In this document: piece after piece, positions 1-5,262 of the stretch
How the letters are laid out: every line of letters starts with the position of its first letter
Numbering within the stretch: the stretch's first letter is position 1
Translations under genes and position numbers: made by a program
DNA from: JADKFD01 sp964561825
GTDB taxonomy: Bacteria; Pseudomonadota; Gammaproteobacteria; Xanthomonadales; SZUA-5
Assembly: GCA_964561825.1 (NCBI GenBank)
Contig: CAZLSB010000042.1
Location: forward strand, 1 to 21,028
Direction: 5' to 3'
DNA length: 21,028 nt
The notes under the pieces: generated by a model
Databases searched by the model: none
What the model saw: only the letters and a program-made list of their open reading frames with translations
What the model was told of the DNA's origin: nothing

Positions 1-1
1 C

Positions 2-493
2 GGCATGAGCAGTCAGATTGATCTTGGCATTGATTTGGGCGCGCTCGGCGTCACGCCGATTTCTTTTGACCTACAGATTTGCTCTCCAACGCTCGGTTGC
101 GCAGCGAACGGCGAACAGGACTTTCCAGTACTGACCGAAGCACAGCTCCCGCCCGGGCCAAGCCGACCGCTGCGGGTGGTCGGCAGACTGACCTCGGTCG
201 TGCGCTTCGCACCTTACGACATCCAGTTCTTTGCCAACAGCCGCCGTGACGCAAGCGGCCACGCCGAAGGCGAGATCCTGCTTGCAGCTGAGGACGTGAC
301 CATCACTAACAGCGGGCTCTGCTTGGCCGGCAACTGCATAGCGAGCTTCGACTTCAACATCCAGTCCGACTGCGTTGAGCCCAACGACTATCTGTCTGCG
401 ACCGCGACCACGCCGGGTGGTTTTACCTCGGAGTTCGCGCGCTGCATCCGCATTTTGGCGGTCGACGTGATTTTTACGGGTGACTTCGGGTGA
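2..493 (+). CDS. C-terminal part of a secreted beta-rich protein (5' end outside window)
   Basis: The frame is open to the left edge of the window, so the ATG at 5 is probably internal and this is a 3' fragment of a longer gene. The visible 162 residues contain a segment (YDIQFFANSRRDASGHAEGE, then ATATTPGGFTSEFARC) of the kind seen at the C-terminal end of large extracellular right-handed beta-helix or CSLREA-type proteins. In these, a strand with 'FFAN...GxGEG' is followed by 'TATxxxGxTSEF'. Several paired cysteines (Cys26, Cys32, and others near the C-terminus) fit an exported, disulfide-containing protein. The last residues (DVIFTGDFG) resemble the short 'IFxxGFE'-like tails common on secreted proteins of Lysobacterales. 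The family assignment comes from recalled pattern similarity. The true function, N-terminus and signal peptide cannot be seen. Confidence 0.6.
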   Translation, partial: GMSSQIDLGIDLGALGVTPISFDLQICSPTLGCAANGEQDFPVLTEAQLPPGPSRPLRVVGRLTSVVRFAPYDIQFFANSRRDASGHAEGEILLAAEDVTITNSGLCLAGNCIASFDFNIQSDCVEPNDYLSATATTPGGFTSEFARCIRILAVDVIFTGDFG

Positions 494-528
494 GGGCCGC
501 TGGCGAGTTCGCGCCCTGCCGTTAATTG

Positions 529-560
529 GACAAGCGCCGGCTGCGGGGCCGGCGCTTGTC
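529..560 (+). terminator. Strong GC-rich hairpin after the first gene, probable terminator
   Basis: Positions 529-541 and 548-560 are perfect 13-bp inverted repeats (core ACAAGCGCCGGC / GCCGGCGCTTGT) around a 6-nt loop. The hairpin lies 36 bases after the stop codon of the upstream gene. No U-tract follows on either strand, so classical intrinsic termination is not shown. It may instead stabilise the 3' end of the message. Confidence 0.5.
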
Positions 561-638
561 GCTAAAACCTGCGTGCGAAGCCGACGCCGTGCCGCCAGAC
601 GCGGCCGAATCAGCGCTTGAATCTCAGGCCAAAGTCGT

Positions 639-668
639 TTGACATTCTCTTGTCGCCTACATTAGATT
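639..668 (+). promoter_or_regulatory. Probable sigma-70 promoter of the toxin-antitoxin pair
   Basis: A perfect -35 hexamer TTGACA (639-644) is followed after 18 bases by TAGATT (663-668, 4 of 6 matches to TATAAT). Transcription would start around 674-676, at or next to the A of the antitoxin ATG at 675. No Shine-Dalgarno sequence precedes that ATG, so the message is probably leaderless or nearly so. Confidence 0.5.
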
Positions 669-674
669 GATGGC

Positions 675-929
675 ATGACCAGAACCCAGATCCAATTGCC
701 CGAGCCGCTGTTTGAGCGCCTAAAACTCATTGCCAAAGCGCGCGATTGGTCTGTGGCAGAGCTGATCCGTCGCGGCATGGAAACCTATGTGCAGACTTGT
801 CCGGAGCTCAGCGCGCTAGCAAAGCCATGGACCATGCCTGTGCTGCGCGGAAGTGGCGGTCACCTGATCAATCCAGCGACGGTTTCGGCGGAAGCCGACG
901 CGATTGCGCACCGCTATGCCGAGACCTGA
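675..929 (+). CDS. Ribbon-helix-helix (CopG-type) antitoxin of a VapBC-like pair
   Basis: This 84-residue protein starts with a short beta strand (TRTQIQLPEPLFERL) followed by two helices (KLIAKARDWSVAELIRRGME). That is the ribbon-helix-helix DNA-binding fold at residues 2-40. The remaining half (including PWTMP and the 'GGHLINPATVSAEADAIAHR' stretch) would be the flexible tail that wraps the toxin. Its stop codon directly abuts the ATG of the toxin gene at 930, the usual arrangement for a translationally coupled antitoxin-toxin pair. By family precedent it should neutralise the toxin and autorepress the operon by binding near the promoter at 639-668. The ATG at 675 is used because the frame upstream offers no better start, and the promoter predicts a transcript beginning about there. 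The antitoxin role is strongly supported by context. Confidence 0.82.
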   Translation: MTRTQIQLPEPLFERLKLIAKARDWSVAELIRRGMETYVQTCPELSALAKPWTMPVLRGSGGHLINPATVSAEADAIAHRYAET

Positions 930-1367
930 ATGCAAAGCGCAGACACCCATTTGCTGATTCACGCCGCCGATCCAGATTCGCCCAATCATGAATCCGCACG
1001 ACGTTTCTTCGCCACGCTCAGTGATACGCAAGATGAATTTGTTTTGTGCGAACTTGTGCTTGTCGAGCTGTACATGCAGCTGCGCAACCCGGCTGTTTTT
1101 GTCGCACCCTATTCGGCTCGGGAGTCGGCTGCGTATTGCCAGGCCCTTAAGCGAAACCCAAGCTGGCGCTGTGTCGACTACGACCCGCTGGTGTCGCAAA
1201 AAATATGGGCTTGGGCTGCTGACACGAAAGCCGGGTTTCGACAAATCATAGACACTCGGATTGCGTTGACCTTGCGGCACCACGGGGTGACCCACTTTGC
1301 TACCGCCAATGTGAAGCACTTCAAAGACTTTGGCTTTGTGAAAGTCTGGAATCCGATGGTGGAATGA
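930..1367 (+). CDS. vapC: PIN-domain ribonuclease toxin, VapC family
   Basis: This 145-residue PIN-domain protein has the normal length for VapC toxins. The metal-binding acidic residues are visible: Asp5 in the opening SADTHLLIHAAD, Glu46 in LVLVELYMQLRNP, and Asp108 in RQIIDTRIAL. The C-terminal 'GVTHFATANVKHF' strand-turn carries Asn where some relatives have Asp. The family uses two divalent ions to cut RNA (tRNA anticodon loops or the rRNA sarcin-ricin loop in studied cases). The target here is unknown. The ATG follows the antitoxin stop codon with zero spacing, so translation is likely coupled and transcription shared. It resembles the 'Mtu PIN' branch of VapC proteins. The active-site set looks intact, so the toxin is probably functional. 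Confidence 0.85.
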   Translation: MQSADTHLLIHAADPDSPNHESARRFFATLSDTQDEFVLCELVLVELYMQLRNPAVFVAPYSARESAAYCQALKRNPSWRCVDYDPLVSQKIWAWAADTKAGFRQIIDTRIALTLRHHGVTHFATANVKHFKDFGFVKVWNPMVE

Positions 1368-1457
1368 GGGCAAAACTCTTTAAACCTAAGCCGGGCGAGC
1401 CGGAACCAAACACACAAAAGTCTTCGCATGATTTGTCAAGACTGAACTGGTTAGTGA

Positions 1458-1545
1458 CTAGAAACCTCAGTTGACCGCTTCCCATCACAGATAACGCGAT
1501 GATTCCTTTGGCTTTTCAGCACTTTAATCCTAGAAACCTCAGTTG
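1458..1545 (+). repeat. 16-bp direct repeat, two copies 72 bp apart
   Basis: CTAGAAACCTCAGTTG occurs at 1458-1473 and again, identically, at 1530-1545. The 56 bases in between show no repeat of their own. Two copies with such a short spacer are not a CRISPR array. They could be ends of a lost insertion sequence or protein-binding sites. Confidence 0.7.
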
Positions 1546-1646
1546 GACGGGGTAGAGAGTGTCGATTTGGAACATCTTTGAGCAAAACAAGTACTTTCTG
1601 ACCCGGCAATGCCCCAAAACCGCCTTGGGTCCTTCGGACTGCGCGT

Positions 1647-1721
1647 CTGGATGGCGTCTGCGCTGCGACGCTTGCCAATGGAAGAGCCATTGGCTGCACG
1701 TCGCGCCTTGCATCCATCCGC
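1647..1721 (+). repeat. Long imperfect palindrome (structured extragenic element)
   Basis: Three nested arms pair: GGATGG (1649-1654) with CCATCC (1714-1719), GCGACG (1665-1670) with CGTCGC (1699-1704), and GCCAATGG (1674-1681) with CCATTGGC (1687-1694), closing a 5-nt loop AAGAG. The whole could fold as a hairpin of about 75 nt with internal loops. The bases just 3' (CGCTTAAGCCAC) also occur in the loop of the repeat family at 5048 and 10361. Confidence 0.6.
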
Positions 1722-1787
1722 TTAAGCCACACAACGCATCCCACGCTGAAAGCCCGACAGGCTGCTAGGTTCAATGCTGGCAACGGG

Positions 1788-2318
1788 TCAAGGCCTGACC
1801 TTGCCGGGCTGCAGATCATCGGCCAGAGGTTGAGGTTTTTCGACCAGTCTCACCAGAAACGGCACCACGGCGAGGATCACTAGAGCCAAAAAGGTGGCCA
1901 ACACGGCCGTCAGTTCCTGGCCAAGCCCCGCAGCAACACCCACGGCAGCCGTCAGCCAGAGTCCGGCCGCCGTTGTCAGGCCGTTGACAACGTTGACGTG
2001 CTCGTTCTTGAGAATGGTGCCCGCGCAAAGAATACCCACCCCCGCCGCGACCCCTTGGATCACACGGCTGAGTTCTTCATTGTTCATGCCGATCTGCTGC
2101 GAGATCAGCACAAACAGCGCCGTGCCCATCGCCACCAGCATGTGGGTACGCACCCCGGCCGCCTTGCCGGCGTGTTCTCTCTCCCAACCGAGCAGGCCGC
2201 CGAGCAGTGCCGCCATCGTCAGGCGAAGCACCACTCGCGTGGTCTGCGCCACATCAGGCAGGTCGGAAAATTCGGTGGCGAGGGTGTTTGCAATCTGCTG
2301 CCACACACTGGTGTCCAT
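1788..2318 (-). CDS. MgtC/SapB family membrane protein
   Basis: This hydrophobic protein of 176 residues has the MgtC/SapB N-terminal membrane domain: RVVLRLTMAALLGGLLGWER, then GVRTHMLVAMGTALFVLIS, GVAAGVGILCAGTI and GLTTAAGLWLTAAVGVAAGLG. These give four to five membrane helices plus a final C-terminal helix (AVLATFLALVILAVVPFLV). Family members sit in the inner membrane. In the classical case they affect growth at low magnesium and F-type ATPase activity, but most short homologues are uncharacterised. The start at 2318 is chosen over in-frame ATGs at 2351 and 2324. The Shine-Dalgarno AGGAG (2325-2329 on the minus strand) sits 6 bases before it, whereas the ATG at 2324 directly abuts that site. 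It is monocistronic, with a possible promoter at 2429-2456. The protein lacks the C-terminal soluble domain of full-length MgtC. Confidence 0.85.
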   Translation of the reverse strand: MDTSVWQQIANTLATEFSDLPDVAQTTRVVLRLTMAALLGGLLGWEREHAGKAAGVRTHMLVAMGTALFVLISQQIGMNNEELSRVIQGVAAGVGILCAGTILKNEHVNVVNGLTTAAGLWLTAAVGVAAGLGQELTAVLATFLALVILAVVPFLVRLVEKPQPLADDLQPGKVRP

Positions 2319-3246
2319 TCGCATCTCCTGGGTTATGGGAATCGCGCCCACTTACCCGGCAGGAGCTATTGCAGGCCAGCGATGCGGAACACCTTCAAGC
2401 ATAGGAAATCCAGAGCCCCTTTTCAGCCAGTGTACGCAGCGGATTGGCGCAGTCAAGGGCGCGCATAGCTTGCCGTCTCGGCCGGTGACCGTCACTTTTG
2501 TGGGCAAAATGCTCTTGCGGCGGCTACTGGCAGCGCAGCGCACCGCACCAGTCGGTCGGGCGGGCTCGCGCGTGGCGTTTTGGTCAAGTTGCGGACGTCG
2601 GTGGGCGCCGCCGCGGCGCTTTAGCTCGCGACGGGTGGGGTCGAACTCGCTTACCAGACCAATTCCTGGTTCTGGTTTTCTTAAGTCGGGCATGACGTGG
2701 AATGGCAGATCGGGATGTTGCGATCTGCGGGTGCGCGGGCCTTCCCATTGCTGCATCGCCTCAATGCCAGGAGGGCCGCGGATCGGTGCCATGCGTGGCG
2801 CGCGGCTTAAGTTCGCCGAAGTGTTCGAGGGTGCGCACGATTACGACGCGCTCGGAGATGAAGGGGTTCGGTCGCTTCGCGACTTCGCCCGCGCCGGGTG
2901 CTGCGGCGGTGGATGGTTCTGCAATGGGCCGGATGTGGGCGGGAAGGCCAGTTGCGCGCGGATGGCTGCTGCCAGGTTCTCGGCTGCCACTGATGCCGCT
3001 GGCGCGGCCAGTGTGGACGGCGCCAGCGCTGCCGCGGCTAATTCTGGCCCGGCGGCCGGTGCGGAACCCCGCTGTCGCCGACGTGACCGCTGCTGCAATC
3101 ACCTCCCCTGCCCGCGCCGCCACCGCGACGGCTTCGAACCCTGAAGGCGATTCGCAAGAGGGCCGCGCAAGGCGGCCCGCACTGAAGTCGCAAAAACGGA
3201 TGAGTTGCGTAAAACGAACACGTATTGACACCGTCTCGAACCACAC
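2319..3246. other. Long region without a supported gene
   Basis: Apart from the promoter at 2429-2456, a GC-rich hairpin at 3160-3178 (GGGCCGC / GCGGCCC, 5-nt loop) and the tRNA scar that follows, I see nothing coding here. Long frames are open on both strands because stop codons are rare in such GC-rich DNA. Their translations are rich in Arg, Ala, Pro and Gly, show no domain, and lack ribosome binding sites. It may be decayed coding or insertion-element DNA. Confidence 0.5.
2429..2456 (-). promoter_or_regulatory. Candidate sigma-70 promoter for the MgtC-family gene
   Basis: On the minus strand TTGACT (2456-2451, 5 of 6) is followed after 16 bases by TACACT (2434-2429, 4 of 6). Transcription would begin near 2422, giving a leader of roughly 100 nt before the start codon at 2318. 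This is a prediction by eye only. Confidence 0.4.
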
Positions 3247-3291
3247 TGGCGCGCCCGGAGGAATTCGAATCCCCGACCACTGCCTTCGGAG
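3247..3291 (-). tRNA. tRNA-Arg(CCG) 3' fragment, probable attachment-site remnant
   Basis: Read on the minus strand, this is the 3' part of a tRNA-Arg: anticodon loop CTCCGAA (anticodon CCG at 3289-3287), 3' anticodon strand GGCAG, variable loop TGGTC, T-arm GGGGA-TTCGAAT-TCCTC, acceptor strand CGGGCGC, discriminator G and encoded CCA. The 5' half is absent. The bases before the loop (CGACC) do not pair with GGCAG at two of five positions, and the stop codon of the neighbouring gene lies only 13 bp further on. A break exactly in the anticodon loop is typical of tyrosine-integrase crossover sites in tRNA genes. This is therefore best read as one att end of an integrated element, not a working tRNA. 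Confidence 0.75.
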
Positions 3292-3303
3292 GGTCGGGCT
3301 AGG

Positions 3304-4092
3304 TTAACTATCCGCGCCGTGCACGCGCCGCGGCGGGAAGTGTGCGGCGGTGTTCAACAGTGCACTGTAGAGCTTGGCCGCCCAGCGCGCGCGCATGGCC
3401 GGTGTGGTCAATTGATCTTGGCGTAATTCGAACATCGCATACGGCAAACCACGGCGGATCGCGTGCTGATCAACGGTGTAGCCCATCGCCAAATGACCAT
3501 CGTAGGGCTGGTTATCGCCCACCAGGGTACGGTCGCTGCCGAGTTCGCGGATCAAACCATGCGCGAAACTGGGATCGTCGCGCCATAACACGCCAATGGG
3601 CCATGGGCGCGCTTCGTTGGCGGTTCCCAAGCGCTGGGTAAAGCTGTGCACTGAAATCACCAGCGGCACCATTGAACGTGCTCGCATTTGATTCAAGTGC
3701 CGATCAATACGCCGATGATAGGGCTGGTGATATGTGCGCCAGCGGCGCTGCGTTTCAACCGCGCTGAGCGCTTGATTGCCGGGTATGACAAGGCCATCGC
3801 TGATTTGCGGAATCAGCGTGGGATCGTCCCGGCGTCGATTAGCATCAATCAACAGCCGGGAAAAGCCATGCTCAATCCACGGCGAGCTAAGATGCCGCGC
3901 CAAACGCCGCGCGACATCTGCGGCACCTATATCCCAGGCGATGTGCCGGGTAAGATCGAAGGGCAACAAACCTAGATTGTTGAGCGCCGCCGGCACTCGA
4001 TTGGCTGCGTGGTCGCACAACACCAGATAGGAAAGACTGGCTCCGGCGTGCCAGCGATAGACCGGAAGTCGATTGCGAGAATGATCGTCCAT
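3304..4092 (-). CDS. N-formylglutamate amidohydrolase family protein
   Basis: This 262-residue protein matches the N-formylglutamate amidohydrolase family (FGase, PF05013). The segments are LVLCDHAANRVPAAL (residues ~24-38), HIAWDIGAADVARRLA, FSRLLIDANR, LVISVHSFTQRL, then GDNQPYDG and the C-terminal FELRQD. The conserved His and acidic residues in these motifs are expected to bind metal. The named enzyme hydrolyses N-formyl-L-glutamate to glutamate and formate at the end of a histidine degradation route. No hut genes are nearby, so the substrate may be another N-acylated amino acid. The start at 4092 is the first ATG and has only a weak upstream GAGCG. The stop lies 13 bp from the tRNA-Arg fragment. 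The gene is divergent from the phosphatase at 4341, with the palindromic element at 4119-4274 between them. Confidence 0.85.
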   Translation of the reverse strand: MDDHSRNRLPVYRWHAGASLSYLVLCDHAANRVPAALNNLGLLPFDLTRHIAWDIGAADVARRLARHLSSPWIEHGFSRLLIDANRRRDDPTLIPQISDGLVIPGNQALSAVETQRRWRTYHQPYHRRIDRHLNQMRARSMVPLVISVHSFTQRLGTANEARPWPIGVLWRDDPSFAHGLIRELGSDRTLVGDNQPYDGHLAMGYTVDQHAIRRGLPYAMFELRQDQLTTPAMRARWAAKLYSALLNTAAHFPPRRVHGADS

Positions 4093-4118
4093 ACGCTCGA
4101 TGATGCCGCAACCGACTT

Positions 4119-4274
4119 AGGGCTCGTGGAAATAACTGGGACTTTTTGCTCGCCGGCTTGGGCGCGCTGCGTCGTTGCGACTCGCTTGTGTGGCGCGCCA
4201 CACCGCGCTCATCGCGCCTCGCAGCGCATCCCAATCTGACGGCCAACAGTCCAAGTTACTTCCTCACGAGCCCT
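4119..4274. repeat. 156-bp palindromic element with long terminal inverted repeats (MITE/REP-like)
   Basis: The left end (4119-4143, beginning AGGGCTCGTGGAAATAACT) and right end (4248-4274, ending ACTTCCTCACGAGCCCT) are inverted repeats of about 25 bp with few mismatches. Inside are a second arm pair (GCGCTGCG / CGCAGCGC) and a perfect 16-bp palindrome GTGTGGCGCGCCACAC (4188-4203). The element can fold along nearly its whole length. I see no clear target-site duplication and no coding capacity. It occupies most of the space between two divergent genes and could carry or disturb their promoters. Confidence 0.65.
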
Positions 4275-4340
4275 GAGCAATGATCTGAACAGGTCAATCC
4301 ACTGGCAGAATGCGGCTATCCACACAAACCACCCAACACC

Positions 4341-5039
4341 ATGCGCGCACTGCTGCTTGCCTTCATCATCGTGAGTTCTGCCAGCGCGCCCAACTGGAGC
4401 GCCGCACAGACCTTAAGCGCGCGCACCATCCTTTTGGTGCGCCACGGCCACTATGCGGCCGATCCCAACGCCGATGCGCGCCTGGGGCCGAGCTTGAGCG
4501 CCTTGGGCGTCGCGCAGGCCCGCTTGGTCGGTGCGCGCCTGGCTGGTTTGCCTTATCAATTCGATGCGGTTTGGGTCAGTCCGTTGACTCGCGCGCAGGA
4601 AACGGCGCGGGTTATCAGCGAAGATTTGGGTGGCGCAGCGCTGACTGATCTGGCCGAACTGGAAGAGTGCACGCCGCCGACGCACCGCAAAGAGATCACC
4701 GCGAGCGTTAAGCCGGAGGATTTGAGCGCCTGCGCCGCGCAACTCGACACCTTATTCAGCGCGCACTTCAAGCCAGCCAGCGGTCAGGGGCGACATGAGC
4801 TGATGGTCTGCCACGGCAATGTGATCCGTTACCTGATCACCAAAGCACTAGGCGTAGACAACGAAGCCTGGCTGGAAATGTCGGTTGGACATAGCAGCAT
4901 TAGCCAAATTCGCATTGAGGCGGACGGCAGCTTCAAGTTGATCAGCGCCGGCGACGTCGGTCACTTGCCACCGCATATGCTCACCGGCGCCAGCGGGGAT
5001 ATCGAACGCAGCCTAGCGGTGCCGGCGGCCGTCGAGTAG
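4341..5039 (+). CDS. Exported histidine phosphatase superfamily protein
   Basis: This 232-residue protein has a probable signal peptide at residues 1-22 (MRALLLAFIIVSSASA, cleavage near Ala16 or Ala22), so it should act in the periplasm. The histidine phosphatase (phosphoglycerate-mutase-like) fold follows. The catalytic RHG motif is at Arg34-His35-Gly36 in LLVRHGHY, a second arginine is at Arg84 in SPLTRAQETARVI, and the second catalytic histidine is His158 in VCHGNVIRYL. The acidic LAELEECTP segment supplies the expected Glu. Nearest named relatives are PGAM5/SixA-type phosphatases acting on phosphoproteins or small phosphate esters. The substrate is not evident. The start is the first ATG, and the signal peptide supports it. 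The gene is monocistronic and convergent with the kinase gene, with a repeat copy and a small hairpin between. Confidence 0.82.
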   Translation: MRALLLAFIIVSSASAPNWSAAQTLSARTILLVRHGHYAADPNADARLGPSLSALGVAQARLVGARLAGLPYQFDAVWVSPLTRAQETARVISEDLGGAALTDLAELEECTPPTHRKEITASVKPEDLSACAAQLDTLFSAHFKPASGQGRHELMVCHGNVIRYLITKALGVDNEAWLEMSVGHSSISQIRIEADGSFKLISAGDVGHLPPHMLTGASGDIERSLAVPAAVE

Positions 5040-5047
5040 GACTGGTC

Positions 5048-5170
5048 TTTGCGAGGGAGCCGCAAGCGACCGCGGCAATCCAGGGACGTTCGCTTAAGCC
5101 ACCACCAACGTCCCAGGATTGCCACGGCCGTCGCCGCTGTCGCGCCGAAGACCTCGCAACGACGAATCAA
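5048..5170 (+). repeat. Palindromic repeat family, copy A
   Basis: The ends TTGCGAGGG and CCTCGCAA form outer inverted repeats. Inside, 5075-5089 and 5108-5122 pair at 14 of 15 positions around an 18-nt loop containing CGCTTAAGCCACCACCA. It is about 85-90 percent identical by eye to copy B at 10361-10484 in the same orientation. The element lies between convergent genes. It belongs to the broad class of extragenic elements with 'CATTGCGAG...GCAATCCAG' ends. Confidence 0.8.
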
Positions 5171-5221
5171 TGACTTACGATATCGGTCCATGGAGCGGAT
5201 GAGCGGATAGCGGAGAGCGGA

Positions 5222-5236
5222 GCGGCCTTTGGCCGC
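5222..5236. terminator. Small hairpin between convergent genes
   Basis: GCGGCC (5222-5227) and GGCCGC (5231-5236) close a TTT loop 27 bp from the stop codon of the kinase gene. It could serve as a bidirectional terminator. Only short T-rich sequence follows (CTTGATTT on the plus strand), so this is tentative. Confidence 0.3.
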
Positions 5237-5262
5237 CTTGATTTGCCGAAAGCAGATGTAGG

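Larger units (their letters stand above)
1368..1787. other. Gene-free stretch with direct repeat and long hairpin
   Basis: I see no supported gene in these 420 bases. The stretch holds a weak 6-bp inverted repeat at 1419-1443, the 16-bp direct repeat listed separately (1458 and 1530), and the structured element at 1647-1721. The short frames on both strands have no recognisable protein signature or ribosome binding site. It could be the remains of a mobile element. Confidence 0.5.

Noticed and set aside
529..560. Classical Rho-independent terminator
   Set aside because: The stem is excellent, but no run of T follows on either strand, so only a probable hairpin terminator is claimed.
1458..1545. 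CRISPR array
   Set aside because: There are only two 16-bp repeats with a 56-bp spacer. No third repeat or cas gene is seen.
1894..3144. 416-codon open frame on the plus strand
   Set aside because: It runs antisense through the MgtC-family gene, has no domain or ribosome binding site, and its composition (Arg, Pro, Ser, Cys-rich) is that of a GC-rich shadow frame.
2761..3246. 161-codon frame on the minus strand after the tRNA fragment
   Set aside because: It starts in the DNA just past the tRNA remnant without a ribosome binding site, and the protein is low-complexity Ala/Arg/Gly/Ser-rich with no recognisable fold.
3247..3330. Complete tRNA-Arg gene
   Set aside because: No D-arm or 5' acceptor strand exists upstream of the anticodon loop. 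The 5' anticodon strand mismatches at two of five positions, and coding sequence begins 13 bp away.
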